Source: VGEM01 sp033764265
Lineage (GTDB): Bacteria > Pseudomonadota > Alphaproteobacteria > Rhodospirillales > Rhodospirillaceae
NCBI GenBank assembly: GCA_033764265.1
Contig: JANRJB010000062.1
Span: forward strand, 1 to 30,402
Direction of reading: 5' to 3'
DNA length: 30,402 nucleotides
Both the position numbers and the translations under genes were made by a program. Numbering within the stretch: position 1 is the first letter of the stretch; every line of letters begins with the position of its first letter. A model generated the notes under the pieces. It saw only the letters and a program-made list of their open reading frames with translations. It did no database searches and was not told the origin of the DNA. Below, in pieces: positions 15,508 through 24,611 of this stretch.

Positions 15508-17898
15508 ATGACACATTGTTCACTCCGCGCGATTGGCGCGGCCGTCCTGTCCATGCCGCTCGGCGTGCAGTTCGCGACGCCGGTTTGGGCGCAAAGCCAG
15601 CAGGCCGCCCAGGCGATCGAGGAAGTGGTGGTGACCGCCCGCAAGCGCGAGGAATCGCTGCAACAGGTCCCGCTCGCGATTTCCGCGTTCTCGGCGCTCG
15701 AACTTGAAACCCAAGGCGTCCAGACGCTGAAGGACCTGACGTTCCTGACCCCCGGCATCACCATGATCGGCGCGGCCGAAGCCAACATTCAGCCGATCAT
15801 CCGCGGCATCGTCAACCTGGGCGGCGCCGAACCGAACGTCGCGACGTTTCTCGACGGCGTGTACCTCGCCAACCAGTCCACGATCAATTTGTCGTTCATG
15901 GGGGTGGAGCGCATCGAAGTCGTCAAAGGGCCGGTCAGCGCGCTATACGGACGCAACGCCTTCGCCGGTGCGATCAACTATGTCTCGAAGAAGCCGACCG
16001 ACGAGTTCGAGGGCCGCATCCAGCTGACCGCGGGCAATGATGGCCAGAAGACCGCGACCGGCTACCTGTCCGGTCCGCTGGTGCCGGGCAAGCTGCGCGC
16101 GCGCCTGTCGGCGATCTACGACGATTTCAACGGCAGCTACAAGGATCAGGTCAACGGCCTCAAGGCTGGCGCGTTCGAGAAGAAGGACGTCGTGCTCAAC
16201 CTGAACTTCACGCCGACCGACGACCTGGAAATCAGCGGGACCGTCTACTACGGCGACGACGTGTTCGGCATCAATGCGGCGACCTACCTCGACAACAACT
16301 GCGGCGGCCTGATCGGTTTCGGCCCCCAGGCGACGGAATTGCGCCGCTATTGTGGCCTGGTCGATACCGACGCCCGTCCGGTCGAGGTACCGCCGATCAC
16401 CAGCGATTCACAAGTGGCCGGCAACAATCGCGAGGTGTTCTCGGCAAACCTGAACATCACCTACGATTTCGGCTGGGGCACGGTGTCGTCATTGACCGGT
16501 TTCAACGACAACAAGCAGCTCACATTCAACGACTTCACCGCGCGCCGGAACGGTATGCCGTACTTCCTCAACCCCGGGCCAGGCACCGTCAATCTGTTCC
16601 AGGCCTTCGGCGGCGCCTCGGACAACGACGACTTCAGCGAGGAAATCCGCATCTCCTCGGCGCAGGACCAGCGGTTCCGCTGGACCGTCGGCGGCTTCTA
16701 TTTCTCGGCCGACCGGTTGACCTCCACGTTCATCGGTCTCGACTCCAACAACATTCCAGCCGGACGCACCATCAGTTGCGCCGCCAACATCTGCCTGTTC
16801 TTCCTGGAGCCCGGTGGCGCGCCCGACCCGGTCCGCCGCAGCATCACCAACAACCAGGACAAGCAGATCTCGGGTTTCGCCGGGACCGACTTCGACATCA
16901 CCGACGCGCTCACCGTCAATGGCGAGTTGCGCTACACCGATCAGACCAAGGACGCCGATATCGTCTCGCTGACGACGACGCCGGTGCCGGCGTTCCGTCC
17001 GCTCGGCGGGCCGTTCGAGGCCAAGTACGACTTCTGGGACTATCGCGCCTCGGCGAAGTACCAGGTGAACGACGACGTCATGGTCTACGTCAGCTACGCC
17101 AAGGGCACCAAGGGCGGCGACTTCAACCAGCGCGCCACGATTCCCTCGGAAATCCAGTATGGACCGGAGAAGAACAAAACCGCCGAGGTTGGCGCGAAGA
17201 CCCGCTGGCTCGACGGACGCCTGCAGGCCAACGTCGCGGTGTTTCGTATCGAGGATATCGGGCTGCAGGTGCAGGGTCCGTCGGATAACCCCGCCGCCGT
17301 CGGCCTGGTCACCAAGAATTTCGGCTCCACCACCAGCAAGGGTTTCGAGGTGGAGTTGGCCGCGCTGCCGACCGAGGGTGCGCGCTTCAACCTGGGCGTC
17401 GGTTACGCCGATCCGACCTACGACGACACCGCGTTCGACTTCGGCGCGCTGACGATCTGCCAGCAGATCGGCCCGCCGATCTGCGCCGCCGATCGGATCG
17501 TGCAGATCACCACGCCGCAGGGCCCGCGCACGGCGTTCCGCCTGGGCGGTCTGCAAACCCCGCGCACCAGCAAGTGGCAGGTGTCGCTGGCGGCGAACTT
17601 CGATGGGCCGCTGACGGGCGATTGGACCTGGTTCGCCGGCGCCGACTATCGCTACGAGTCGCGCTGGTTCTTTGACCAGACCAACACCTCGTGGGTCAGC
17701 TCGCGCAACCACGTGTCGGCGCGGGCGGGCGTCGAGACCGGTGCGATCAAGCTGACTGCGTTCGTCGACAACTTGACCAATGACGATACCCCCGACGCGG
17801 TCGGCTACAACGTGCGGCTCAACGATCTGATCGGCAATTTCGTCGTCGCGCTGCCGTTCCAGCGCCGCTACGGGCTCACGGTGTCGTACGCGTTCTAG
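15508..17898 (+). CDS. TonB-dependent outer-membrane receptor 2
   Basis: A 796-residue TonB-dependent receptor of the type common in sphingomonads and related groups. It has a signal peptide ending PVWAQ, then EEVVVTARKREESLQQVPLA (TonB-box region, around residues 38-57), a plug domain with GVYLANQ, VERIEVVKGPVSALYGRNAFAGAINYVSK, and a barrel finishing in QRRYGLTVSYAF with terminal Phe. Several barrel loops carry Cys pairs (for example NNCGGLIGF and RRYCGL). ATG 15508 is chosen because AGGGGAG ends seven bases upstream; the frame extends to an unlikely start at 15475. It follows the MhpR-like regulator and precedes an exported tannase-family esterase, an arrangement that suggests uptake of an aromatic ester or phenolic conjugate rather than iron. 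That cargo is inferred from neighbours only. Confidence 0.93.
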   Translation: MTHCSLRAIGAAVLSMPLGVQFATPVWAQSQQAAQAIEEVVVTARKREESLQQVPLAISAFSALELETQGVQTLKDLTFLTPGITMIGAAEANIQPIIRGIVNLGGAEPNVATFLDGVYLANQSTINLSFMGVERIEVVKGPVSALYGRNAFAGAINYVSKKPTDEFEGRIQLTAGNDGQKTATGYLSGPLVPGKLRARLSAIYDDFNGSYKDQVNGLKAGAFEKKDVVLNLNFTPTDDLEISGTVYYGDDVFGINAATYLDNNCGGLIGFGPQATELRRYCGLVDTDARPVEVPPITSDSQVAGNNREVFSANLNITYDFGWGTVSSLTGFNDNKQLTFNDFTARRNGMPYFLNPGPGTVNLFQAFGGASDNDDFSEEIRISSAQDQRFRWTVGGFYFSADRLTSTFIGLDSNNIPAGRTISCAANICLFFLEPGGAPDPVRRSITNNQDKQISGFAGTDFDITDALTVNGELRYTDQTKDADIVSLTTTPVPAFRPLGGPFEAKYDFWDYRASAKYQVNDDVMVYVSYAKGTKGGDFNQRATIPSEIQYGPEKNKTAEVGAKTRWLDGRLQANVAVFRIEDIGLQVQGPSDNPAAVGLVTKNFGSTTSKGFEVELAALPTEGARFNLGVGYADPTYDDTAFDFGALTICQQIGPPICAADRIVQITTPQGPRTAFRLGGLQTPRTSKWQVSLAANFDGPLTGDWTWFAGADYRYESRWFFDQTNTSWVSSRNHVSARAGVETGAIKLTAFVDNLTNDDTPDAVGYNVRLNDLIGNFVVALPFQRRYGLTVSYAF

Positions 17899-17935
17899 TC
17901 GCTGCGCCGAAAATCGACACCGGGTCATCGGGTGC

Positions 17936-17959
17936 TGCGGCCGCCGTACGGCGGCCGCA
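17936..17959 (+). terminator. perfect GC-rich palindrome after TonB receptor 2
   Basis: A perfect 24-base palindrome (ten-base arms TGCGGCCGCC / GGCGGCCGCA around GTAC) lies 37 bases after the receptor stop. It would fold into a very stable hairpin in RNA. It is followed by TTGCATCTT, not a strong T-tract, so it could be a weak intrinsic terminator or an mRNA-stabilising hairpin that sets different levels for the receptor and the downstream esterase. Confidence 0.5.
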
Positions 17960-18070
17960 TTGCATCTTCATAAAGAAACGCCTGAAACCTCTCGCATGCC
18001 GTCGCTCAGGCCGTCCAGCATGGCGGCCTCGGAGTCCTGGGGGTCCTGGACGCTCACAGCGGGGGCAGCG

Positions 18071-19717
18071 ATGGCACGGTTTCATACCTTCGGCGGAGTC
18101 ATTGCGGTTATCGCGGGCTTGATCCCGAACCTGGCGGCGGCCCAAGGCACCGGGCCGGGCGACAGTTGCAAGGCCCTGTTATCGCCCGACAATCGCGCGG
18201 CGTTCGAGACCATCCGGCACGCCCCAACCAATATTCTGTCCGCCGTGGTCGTGCCGGCCGGCGGCGACCAAAGCATCGTGCAGCGGGATTTGCCCGAGTA
18301 TTGCCGCGTCGAGGGCATGATCGCGCCGACGGTCGGCTTCCTGCTGCGGATGCCGACCAAGACCTGGAACGGCAAGTTCATGATGGGGGGGTGCGGCGGG
18401 CCCTGCGGCAATTACCTCGAGGACCGCATCGACCCGGCGCTGGTGCGCAATTACGCGGTCGTGACCACCGACATGGGGCACAAGGGCGGCAGCCGCATGT
18501 ACGGCTACAACAACCTGCCCAACCTGATCGACGACGGCTTCCGGTCGACCCACGTCACCGCGGTCGCCGCCAAGGTCATCATCGCCGCCCATTACGGTCG
18601 CAAGGCCGAGTTCAACTATTACATGGGCTGTTCGACCGGCGGCCGGCAGGGGCTGCAGGAAGCCCAGCGCTTCCCGTTCGATTTCGACGGCATCATCGCC
18701 GGCGCGCCGCCACACGCGCAGATCAACTTTCAGCCCTTGATCGACGAGTGGGTCGGCCGCAACAACGTCGATGCCGACGGCAAGCTCATCCTGACCAAGG
18801 ACAAACTGCCGCTGATTCACAACGCCGTGCTGGCCGCCTGCGACGAGATCGATGGCCTGAAAGACGGCGTGCTGCAGCATCCGCCCGCGTGCAAATGGCA
18901 GCCGTCGGAACTGCTCTGCAAGGGCCGGGCGCGCGCCGATTGCCTGACGGCGGCCCAGGTCGAGGTGGCCGAGAAGGCCTATCGCGGAGCGACCTGGTCT
19001 GATGGATCGCCGATGTTTTACGGGCAATCGGGCCGCGCGCGCGGCACCGAACTCAAGTGGGCCTCGAATCTCGAGCCGTCGACTGGGCGCGGGGTCAATT
19101 CCAGCCTGAAATACATGGACGTCTTCGCCGCCCCCGGACCTGAGTTCGCTGACGCCGCGTTCGACATCGACCGCGACGTTCCGGAATCCCAAGCCACGGA
19201 AATGTTCTACTACCATCGCAACCCCGACCTGCGGCAATTCAAGGCCGCCGGCGGCAAGCTGATCCTGTTCAACGGCTGGGACGACGATTGCTGCCGCGCC
19301 GACGCCACCATCGAGTACTACGAGATGGTCACGCGCCTGATGGGCGGGCCGGAGCGCACCATGGACTTCGCGCGCCTGTTCCTGCCCGCCGGCATGGACC
19401 ATTGCCGCTACGGCATCGGCGGCGGCGAAGTCGATTGGATCACGGCGCTGGAGAATTGGGTCGAGAAGGGGCAGGCCCCCGAACAGGTCATCGCCCATCA
19501 CATGATCGAGGAACCCTATCCGTCGGTGCCGCGCCACATCACCGATTACGGCTCGCCCTACACGCGCATGGCCCGCCATCCGCTGCCGCCGGAGTCATAC
19601 GACCGCGCCCATCCGGTCTATCCCTATCCGGACTGGCCGCGCTACGCCGGCCAGGGCGACCCCGCCGACCCGGCCAACTGGCGGCGCGTCACGGGCGAGT
19701 GGCGCGGGCCCGAGTAG
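18071..19717 (+). CDS. exported tannase/feruloyl-esterase family protein 1
   Basis: A 548-residue tannase-family (PF07519-type) esterase, expected to hydrolyse esters of phenolic acids in the periplasm or outside the cell. It has a signal peptide (GGVIAVIAGLIPNLAAAQG). The family's CS-D-HC active site is visible: Cys187-Ser188 in GCSTGG, Asp405 in GWDDD, and His444-Cys445 in GMDHCRYG; in characterised members the two Cys form a disulfide linking Ser and His. Other conserved parts are YCRVEG, GGCGGPCGN, and RFPFDFDGIIAGAP. Odd point: two adjacent extra Cys (407-408) follow the catalytic Asp. ATG 18071 is chosen because it starts the signal peptide and follows GGGGG; upstream in-frame starts (TTG 17960, ATG 17996, ATG 18020) would bury the signal. 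It ends 14 bases from the convergent acyl-CoA synthetase A gene. A paralogue lies at 21438-23024. Confidence 0.9.
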   Translation: MARFHTFGGVIAVIAGLIPNLAAAQGTGPGDSCKALLSPDNRAAFETIRHAPTNILSAVVVPAGGDQSIVQRDLPEYCRVEGMIAPTVGFLLRMPTKTWNGKFMMGGCGGPCGNYLEDRIDPALVRNYAVVTTDMGHKGGSRMYGYNNLPNLIDDGFRSTHVTAVAAKVIIAAHYGRKAEFNYYMGCSTGGRQGLQEAQRFPFDFDGIIAGAPPHAQINFQPLIDEWVGRNNVDADGKLILTKDKLPLIHNAVLAACDEIDGLKDGVLQHPPACKWQPSELLCKGRARADCLTAAQVEVAEKAYRGATWSDGSPMFYGQSGRARGTELKWASNLEPSTGRGVNSSLKYMDVFAAPGPEFADAAFDIDRDVPESQATEMFYYHRNPDLRQFKAAGGKLILFNGWDDDCCRADATIEYYEMVTRLMGGPERTMDFARLFLPAGMDHCRYGIGGGEVDWITALENWVEKGQAPEQVIAHHMIEEPYPSVPRHITDYGSPYTRMARHPLPPESYDRAHPVYPYPDWPRYAGQGDPADPANWRRVTGEWRGPE

Positions 19718-19731
19718 GCGCGCCGCAACGC

Positions 19732-21279
19732 TTACATCGTGCGCAGCGTGCGCTTGAGCACCTTGCCGTTGGTATTGCGGGGCAGTTCGGCGATCTGCGC
19801 CACGTCCTTCGGAATCTTGTAGCTGGCCAGCCTGTCGCGGCAGAATTCGACGAGATCGGCCGCGCTGAGGGTATGACCCGCGCGCACGACCACGAAGGCC
19901 TTGAGGCGCTCGCCCCATTTCTCGTCGGGCACGCCGACCACGGCCACGTCGGCGACGGCGGGGTGCGCGAACAGCACTTCTTCGACTTCACGCGGGTAGA
20001 TGTTGACGCCGCCGGAGATGACCATGTCTTTCTTGCGGTCGACGATGTAGATGAAGCCTTCGTCGTCGCGCTTGGCCATGTCGCCGACCGTGACCCAGCC
20101 GTCGCGGAAGGCTGCGGCCGTCTCGTCCGGCCGGCGCCAGTAGCCGCTGAACACATAGGGCGCACGGCTCAGCAGCTCGCCGACCTGGTTCGGCGCGCAT
20201 TCGCGCCCGTCGTCGTCGACGATCTTGACGCGGACGTGAGCCATCGGCACGCCGACGCACCGGATTTTGCGCAACTGGTCGGGCGGCCGCAGGCTGCAAA
20301 CCAGGCCCGATTCAGTCGAACTGTAAATCTCGTGCAACACCGTCGTGCCGAAGTAGGGCACGATCTTTTCCTTCATCGCCTGCGGCAGCGGCGCGGCGTT
20401 GGCGATGATGGTGCGGATCTGCGGGCTGCGGTATTTCTCCAGCACGTCCGGCGCCAGGTCGAAGATGCTGTGGAAGTGGGTCGGCACCATGAAGATGCCG
20501 GTGACGCCGCCGAACTTCAGTTTGTCCAACACGGTCACGGCGTCGAATTTTTCCAGAATGTCGAGCGTGCCTCCGAAGGTGATCGAGGCGATCGGGAACG
20601 AAATCCCGCCGCCGTGATGCATCGGCGTCATTGCCAGGAAGCAGTCGTCGGGCGTGAAACACCCGAATTCGGCCGACGCGCACAGGTTGACGAGCCCGCG
20701 CGACCGATGGGGGATCAAGACGCCCTTGGGCTTGCCGGTGGTGCCCGAGGTGTAGGGGATGGTCCAGGTGTCCCATTCGTCGACCGGCGGGCGAGTCACA
20801 GGTTTGCGTTCGGCGGCGATCCAGTCTTCGAACTCGGGGCCGATCTCGATGATGCGCCGCACGCTCGCCGGCTTGGCGTCGCGCACCAGCGGGGCGGTAT
20901 GGCGATCGACGAACAGCACCCGCGCCTCGGCGTCGTCGCAGATCGCCGCGATCTCGGCCGGCGTGAAGCGCGAATCGATGGTGGCGAGCGCCACGCCGGC
21001 CTCGGGCACGCCCAGGGCGATCTCGATGTACTCGATGCAGTTCTTGGCGCAGATCGCCGCGTGCTCGCCCCGTGCCAGGCCGAGGTCCGCGATCACGGCG
21101 TCGGCGATCAAGTCGATGCGGCGCGCCAGGTCGGCATAGGTCCGCGTCCGCGCGCCGTGCCGGATGGCGACTTTGCCGGGGTCGCGCGCCGCCGCGGCCT
21201 GCACGCCACCGCCCATGGTCATCGACGTGTACGACAGGGGGAGCGAGACGTCCCGGTTCTCGAGTATGCGCTGGAGCAT
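19732..21279 (-). CDS. acyl-CoA synthetase A (AMP-forming, ANL superfamily)
   Basis: A 515-residue AMP-forming acid:CoA ligase, cytoplasmic, which activates a carboxylic acid via the acyl-AMP. Motifs: P-loop-like YTSGTTGKPKG (residues ~176-186), TPMHHGGG, YSSTESG, the hinge region GWVTVGDMAKRDDEGFIYIVDRKKDMVISGGVNIYP, and the C-terminal catalytic Lys in NTNGKVLK. ATG 21279 gives the same length as its two paralogues in this window and has AAGGA seven bases upstream; the frame stays open to 21390 without likely coding content. It is the last gene of a minus-strand run (MFS 2, synthetase B, tannase 2, synthetase A). Of the three ligases this one departs most in the substrate region (TPMHHGGGISFPIAS instead of the shared GLGFPMNALVFGGFTE segment), so it may prefer a different acid. 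Substrate unknown. Confidence 0.92.
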   Translation of the reverse strand: MLQRILENRDVSLPLSYTSMTMGGGVQAAAARDPGKVAIRHGARTRTYADLARRIDLIADAVIADLGLARGEHAAICAKNCIEYIEIALGVPEAGVALATIDSRFTPAEIAAICDDAEARVLFVDRHTAPLVRDAKPASVRRIIEIGPEFEDWIAAERKPVTRPPVDEWDTWTIPYTSGTTGKPKGVLIPHRSRGLVNLCASAEFGCFTPDDCFLAMTPMHHGGGISFPIASITFGGTLDILEKFDAVTVLDKLKFGGVTGIFMVPTHFHSIFDLAPDVLEKYRSPQIRTIIANAAPLPQAMKEKIVPYFGTTVLHEIYSSTESGLVCSLRPPDQLRKIRCVGVPMAHVRVKIVDDDGRECAPNQVGELLSRAPYVFSGYWRRPDETAAAFRDGWVTVGDMAKRDDEGFIYIVDRKKDMVISGGVNIYPREVEEVLFAHPAVADVAVVGVPDEKWGERLKAFVVVRAGHTLSAADLVEFCRDRLASYKIPKDVAQIAELPRNTNGKVLKRTLRTM

Positions 21280-21437
21280 TCGCTGGTCCTTGGTTGTCGG
21301 CGGCACGCCGCGCGGTTTCGCGTCGTGAACTAGGCCGCACGGCGTCGCCCACGCCAAGCGCGGGCGACGGCCGGTCGCATGCCTATACAAAGATTACCGC
21401 CGGCGGCGACGCCCAGCGATATCGCCGCACGCGCGTT

Positions 21438-23024
21438 TCAGCGCGGCGGGTCGAAGCGCCGGAAACTCTCGGCACGATTCGGGTCGCCGCTGCCCGCATA
21501 GCGCGCAACCGCCGGGTAGGGGTAAATCGGCCGGGTCATCGTGATTTTGGACGCATCCAGCGGGAAGCGCGGATAGCCCGGGAGGCGTTCGGTCGACTTG
21601 GCGGCGACCACCAGCTCGGGCGCCTGACCCTGCTCGACCCAGGCTTCGAGCGCGGTCAACAGGTCCAGCCGATCGGGCCCGACGCCCCCGGTGCAATGGT
21701 TCACCCCCGGCAGCATGAACAATCGGTAGAAGTCCTGCGTCCGGTCGAGGCCGCCCATGAGGCGAACAACCTTTTCGTAGTAGTCGACGATCGCCGTGGG
21801 CGGCACGGAGTAATCGTTCCAGCCCTGGAATCCGATCAATTTGCCGCCACGTTCCTTGAAGGCGTTCAGGTCGGGGTTGGCGGCGTTGTTGAAGGTACGG
21901 CTGTAACCCAGACGCGGCGGGTCGCGGTCCCAGTCGAAATCCTCGGGCCGCCAGGTGGGTCCTGGATCTTCGGCATAGGCGATGTAGCGCAGGTAATCGG
22001 CGCCGAAGTAGTAGTAGCCGCCCTTCAGCCCGTTCTCGCCGATGTAGACCGGCACCCAGGTCAGCTCCGAGCCCGGCATCGGCGGGGCGCGATAAATGTT
22101 CTCGCCCTTGGAATTCACCGCGCCGGCGTAAATCTTGCGCACCACGCCGACTTCGGCCGGTGTCAGGCATTGATCGGATTTCTGTCCGCGCTTGCACGCG
22201 ATCTCCGCCGGATCGAACCCGCAAGCGCGCGGGTCGTCGATCATGCCGTCCACCAGGCCGTCGAGGCCGTCGCACTTGTCCATGACCGCCTTGGCCAGCA
22301 TCGGCACCTTCGCGTCGCTCATGATCGGTGCGCCCGATTTGTCCAGGTTGGCGAGCGCGCTCCAGATCAGGTGCATGCCGCCGGCGGTCGACACGCTGGC
22401 GGCGGCGCCGGCGATGATGCCGTCGAAGTCGGCCGGAAACCGCTGGGCCGAGATCATCCCCTGACGACCGCCGGTCGAACAGCCGCGGAAGTAGCTCTTT
22501 GAAATCTCCTGGCCGTAGGCGGCGGCGACGATGGCGCGCCCGGCCTGCACGGTGACGTGCGTGGCACGGTAGTAGAAATCGATCAGCGCCTGGGCGTCGT
22601 TGTAGGCCCACTTGGCGTCGAGGGCGGTCGAGCGGTGGCCGAGGTCGGTGAAGATGCAGGCATAGCCGCGCGCGAGCGAGTCCGCGCAGCTGTTCGCGCC
22701 TTCCAGCGACCCGCAATAGCCGCCGCAGCCGTGCATGATCATCTTGCCGTTCCAATTGGCCGTCGGCATGCGCAGGTCGAATCCGACCCGCGGTGTGACA
22801 TAGCCCTCGACCCGGCAATACGCCGGCACGTCGCCCGCGGCGGCGATTTCCTCGGCCTCGAGGATGTGCGTCGGCGCGTCGGGCACCTGCGAGAAGTCGG
22901 GCACGACCGAGAAGTCGTAGCCGGTCGGGAACAGGGCCCTGCACATCTTGATGTCGACGGCCGCGGCCGGCGCCGCCGTTCCTGCGGCGAGCAGCGCCAG
23001 CGCATGCATCAGCAATTTGTTCAT
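21438..23024 (-). CDS. exported tannase/feruloyl-esterase family protein 2
   Basis: A 528-residue tannase-family esterase with a signal peptide (LLMHALALLAAGTAAPAAA). The catalytic set is complete: Cys182-Ser183 in GCSTGG, Asp404 in GWNDYSVPPTA, and His443-Cys444 in GVNHCTGGVG. It shares with tannase 1 the YCRVEG, GCGGYCG and RFPADFDGIIAGAA segments but lacks the extra Cys pair after the Asp and differs in the lid region, so the two are diverged paralogues with likely different ester preferences. The ATG at 23024 is firm: GGAGG (complement of 23032-23036) lies seven bases upstream. The reading frame stays open to 23585 but that part overlaps the synthetase B gene and is not coding. Placed 29 bases after synthetase B and 158 bases before synthetase A, which suggests that acids released by it are activated by a neighbouring ligase. 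Confidence 0.92.
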   Translation of the reverse strand: MNKLLMHALALLAAGTAAPAAAVDIKMCRALFPTGYDFSVVPDFSQVPDAPTHILEAEEIAAAGDVPAYCRVEGYVTPRVGFDLRMPTANWNGKMIMHGCGGYCGSLEGANSCADSLARGYACIFTDLGHRSTALDAKWAYNDAQALIDFYYRATHVTVQAGRAIVAAAYGQEISKSYFRGCSTGGRQGMISAQRFPADFDGIIAGAAASVSTAGGMHLIWSALANLDKSGAPIMSDAKVPMLAKAVMDKCDGLDGLVDGMIDDPRACGFDPAEIACKRGQKSDQCLTPAEVGVVRKIYAGAVNSKGENIYRAPPMPGSELTWVPVYIGENGLKGGYYYFGADYLRYIAYAEDPGPTWRPEDFDWDRDPPRLGYSRTFNNAANPDLNAFKERGGKLIGFQGWNDYSVPPTAIVDYYEKVVRLMGGLDRTQDFYRLFMLPGVNHCTGGVGPDRLDLLTALEAWVEQGQAPELVVAAKSTERLPGYPRFPLDASKITMTRPIYPYPAVARYAGSGDPNRAESFRRFDPPR

Positions 23025-23053
23025 CACCCGTCCTCCCCCGTGCGTGGCAGCCT

Positions 23054-24601
23054 TCAGCCGAGCCGCGCCAGCTCGGCCTTGATCACTTTGCCGTTGGCGT
23101 TGCGCGGCAATGCCGCGATCACGGCAACGTCCTTGGGAATCTTGTACGAGGCCAGCTTGCCGGCGCAAAACGCCGCCACGTCGTCGGCACCGACCCGCGC
23201 GCCCGGTTTCGGCACGATGAACGCCTTCAGGCGCTCGCCCCACTTGGCGTCCGGCACGCCCACCACCGCCGCCTCGGCGATGGCGGGGTGCTTGTGCAGG
23301 ACTTCTTCCACCTCGCGCGGATAGACGTTCACGCCGCCGGTGATCACCATGTCCTTCTTGCGGCCGACGATGTACACGTAACCCTCGGTGTCGCGCCGGG
23401 CCAGATCGCCGACCGTGACCCAACCGTCCTTCCACGCGGCGGCCGTTTCGTCGGGCCGGTTCCAGTAGCCGCTGAACAAGTAGGGCGACCGGCAGAACAG
23501 CTCGCCGATTTCGTCCGGCGCGCAGTCCGTGCCGTCGTCGCGCGAAATCCTGATGAACACGCCGGGGAACGGCAGGCCGACGCACTGCACCTTGCGCAAC
23601 TGATCGGCCGGGCGGATGTTGCAGCCGAGCCCGGCTTCGGTCGAGGCGTACAGTTCGTGCAGTTTGCCCGGCCCAAAATAGGCGACGATCCGCTCCTTCA
23701 TCGCCTGCGATAGCGGCGCGGCGTTGGAAATGATGGTGCCGATCGGCGCCGATCGGCAGCGGTCGAGCGTTGCCGGATCGAGCGCGAACATCTCGTGAAA
23801 ATGCGTCGGCACCATGAACACGCCGGTGAAGGCGTCATCGGCCAGTTTGCGCAGCACAACGGCGGCGTCGAAGCGATCCATGATCTCGGTGAAGCCGCCG
23901 AACACCAGCGCGTTCATCGGAAAACCCAGGCCGCCGCCGAAGCACATGGGTGTGATCGCCAGGAAGCGGTCGTCGGGGCCGAAGCAGCCGTATTCCACCG
24001 CCTTGGCATAGAAACTGAGCAGGCGCGAGCGGTGTGAACACAGCACGCCCTTGGGCCGACCGGTCGTGCCCGAGGTGTAGTAGATGACCCAGGTGCGCAA
24101 TTCGTCGGGGGCGGGGCGTACGACCGGACTGTCGCCTGTTGCCAACCACGCCTCGTAGTCGGGTCCCAGTTCGATGATCCGGCGCACGGTGGCGAACCGG
24201 GCCTCGCGCAGCCGCGGCGCCAAATCGCGGTCAGCGAAGGCAACTTTGGCCTGGGCGTCGTCGCAGATGGCGACGATCTCGGCCACCGACAGGCGCGGGT
24301 TGACGGTCGCGACGGCCGCGCCGGCCTCGGCGACGCCGCAGACGATCTCGATGTAGTCCAGGCCGTTCTTGGCGATCAGCGCCGCATGGTCGCCCGGCTT
24401 CAGCCCGAGATCGGCGATGGCGGCGTTGGTGGCCCGATCCATGCGGGTGACCAGTTCGCCGTAGGTCCGGGTCGCCGCGCCGTGCCTGAGCGCGACCTTG
24501 CCGGGAGCGCGATACATGGCGGCGCGCAGGGCGTTCGCCATGGTCATGTGCTGGAAGGCGTCGGGCAGTTCGGCAGGACGCTCAGGGGCGGTCGTGGTCA
24601 T
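23054..24601 (-). CDS. acyl-CoA synthetase B (AMP-forming, ANL superfamily)
   Basis: A 515-residue AMP-forming ligase paralogous to synthetases A and C. Motifs: YYTSGTTGRPKG (~174-185), TPMCFGGGLGFPMNALVFGGFTE, YASTEAGLG, GWVTVGDLARRDTEGYVYIVGRKKDMVITGGVNVYP, and terminal NANGKVIK with the catalytic Lys. All three ligases share an MTM..AL motif about 20 residues from the start, and aligning it favours ATG 24601; an ATG at 24622 would overlap the end of the MFS 2 gene by 11 bases. Neither start has a clear ribosome binding site, so translation may be coupled to the upstream transporter gene, whose stop is ten bases away. It is closer in wording to synthetase C than to A. Linkage to a carrier and a tannase suggests activation of an imported acid; which one is unknown. 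Confidence 0.92.
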   Translation of the reverse strand: MTTTAPERPAELPDAFQHMTMANALRAAMYRAPGKVALRHGAATRTYGELVTRMDRATNAAIADLGLKPGDHAALIAKNGLDYIEIVCGVAEAGAAVATVNPRLSVAEIVAICDDAQAKVAFADRDLAPRLREARFATVRRIIELGPDYEAWLATGDSPVVRPAPDELRTWVIYYTSGTTGRPKGVLCSHRSRLLSFYAKAVEYGCFGPDDRFLAITPMCFGGGLGFPMNALVFGGFTEIMDRFDAAVVLRKLADDAFTGVFMVPTHFHEMFALDPATLDRCRSAPIGTIISNAAPLSQAMKERIVAYFGPGKLHELYASTEAGLGCNIRPADQLRKVQCVGLPFPGVFIRISRDDGTDCAPDEIGELFCRSPYLFSGYWNRPDETAAAWKDGWVTVGDLARRDTEGYVYIVGRKKDMVITGGVNVYPREVEEVLHKHPAIAEAAVVGVPDAKWGERLKAFIVPKPGARVGADDVAAFCAGKLASYKIPKDVAVIAALPRNANGKVIKAELARLG

Positions 24602-24611
24602 GGAGCTTTCA

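Noticed and set aside
16489..17928. Long minus-strand open frame (about 480 codons) opposite TonB receptor 2
   Set aside because: Composition is Arg/Val/Gly/Asp-rich with no family motif, and it is exactly opposite a clear receptor; a product of high GC and codon bias.
18179..19579. Minus-strand open frame of about 466 codons opposite tannase 1
   Set aside because: No recognisable motif and opposite a protein with a complete active site and signal peptide.
19288..21333. Plus-strand open frame of about 680 codons across tannase 1 and synthetase A
   Set aside because: Spans the end of one gene and the complement of another; amino-acid make-up is typical of a shadow frame in GC-rich DNA.
23025..23585. 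N-terminal extension of tannase 2 into the synthetase B gene
   Set aside because: The extension overlaps the synthetase B C-terminal domain, while the ATG at 23024 has a strong ribosome binding site and starts a signal peptide.
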